Source: an uncultured Clostridia bacterium (GTDB lineage Bacteria; Bacillota; Clostridia; Oscillospirales; Ruminococcaceae). From it: a DNA stretch of 62,259 bases. The notes beneath the pieces are model-generated. The model did not search any database and was not told the DNA's origin. It saw nothing but the letters and a program-made list of their open reading frames with translations. The position numbers were made by a program, and so were the translations under genes. This document shows positions 61,980 through 62,259 of this stretch, one piece after another (within the stretch, counting starts at the first letter, position 1; each line of letters begins with the position of its first letter). The stretch spans positions 1 to 62,259 of the forward strand of contig CANQCK010000009.1 of the NCBI GenBank assembly GCA_947589185.1, in the 5' to 3' direction.

Positions 61980-62259
61980 TTATTGAACCGTACTTAATAT
62001 GTTATCATCAAACATTTCTTCTAGAATCTCTTTCAAGCTATCATTGAATTGTTGCTCCGTAGGTATATGAATTTTTTGTCTTTTTAACACCTCATTTTCT
62101 ATTAACGGAATCAACATATCTTTTGCGAATTTTATTCTATCAGTACTAGAGTACATATCTTTCAATATCTTCCCATCTAGCATATCTTTTAAATTATCAA
62201 TTATTTTTTCAGCCTCTTTTTGAGTCAATAGATAATTTATTGCCAGTTCACTAAACTGT
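61980..62259 (-). CDS. Hypothetical protein, N-terminus beyond window
   Basis: A helical, charged protein; the frame is open from the right edge (reading QFSELAINYLLTQKEAEKII) to the stop at 61980, so at least 92 residues, with the start outside the window. A TTG at 62228 is not needed as a start. No family recognised. It has its own terminator. Confidence 0.55.
   Translation of the reverse strand, partial: QFSELAINYLLTQKEAEKIIDNLKDMLDGKILKDMYSSTDRIKFAKDMLIPLIENEVLKRQKIHIPTEQQFNDSLKEILEEMFDDNILSTVQ

Overview
The window comes from a low-GC, spore-forming Gram-positive anaerobe, most likely a gut or rumen Oscillospirales/Ruminococcus-like clostridium. The basis is strong AT bias, AGGAGG-type ribosome binding sites, near-consensus TTGACA-17-TATAAT promoters, spore genes (spoVS, cotJAB) and several BspA-like leucine-rich-repeat surface proteins. 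The placement is an inference; no rRNA or tRNA gene was seen.

Layout. 1-4 kb: a BspA-like secreted LRR protein that runs off the left edge, then galT. 4-12 kb: a Ca2+-type P-ATPase, divergent from a plus-strand run of PP2C phosphatase, amidohydrolase, Ca2+/Na+-type antiporter and polyphosphate kinase, which together look like a calcium/polyphosphate neighbourhood. 12-22 kb: a minus-strand arginine operon argG-[four-helix-bundle gene]-argH-argC-[histidine phosphatase]-argJ-argB-argD-argF, with a consensus promoter and TGCATA-rich candidate ARG boxes before argG. 22-33 kb: flavin reductase, L,D-transpeptidase, an IS3-type remnant, a second BspA-like protein divergent from an XRE regulator with paired operators, purA, two FtsX-like permeases without an ATPase, an asparaginase, and a hairpin-chain repeat element. 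33-39 kb: a solute-binding lipoprotein, rnhA, a nifS/iscU-like pair, rsmD, coaD and a coiled-coil gene.

39-46.4 kb: a compact minus-strand phage morphogenesis block (small and large terminase, portal, prohead protease, major capsid, connector, tail genes, hub-like protein) with no integrase, replication, tape-measure or lysis gene visible. 46.7-58 kb: glycogen phosphorylase, spoVS, a YD-repeat secreted protein, a cluster of GC-rich palindromic repeats, GNAT, a DUF815 AAA+ ATPase, aspartate kinase, archaeal-type phosphoglycerate mutase, a secreted zinc phospholipase C with a lectin-like tail, and a small membrane protein.

58-62 kb: an accessory end. cotJA and cotJB are intact but cotJC stops after 33 codons and is followed at once by the remnant of a RelE toxin gene whose intact relative lies 2.9 kb downstream. 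A MerR regulator with a textbook 19-bp-spacer promoter, small Cys-rich proteins, a pseudogene, an intact YefM/RelE-type pair and a partial gene complete the window.

The observations most worth a second look are the stripped-down phage module, the truncated cotJC/relE scar, the hairpin-chain element inside a duplicated terminator, the mobile-looking four-helix-bundle insert in the arginine operon, and hairpins sitting between the Shine-Dalgarno sequence and the start codon of at least two genes.
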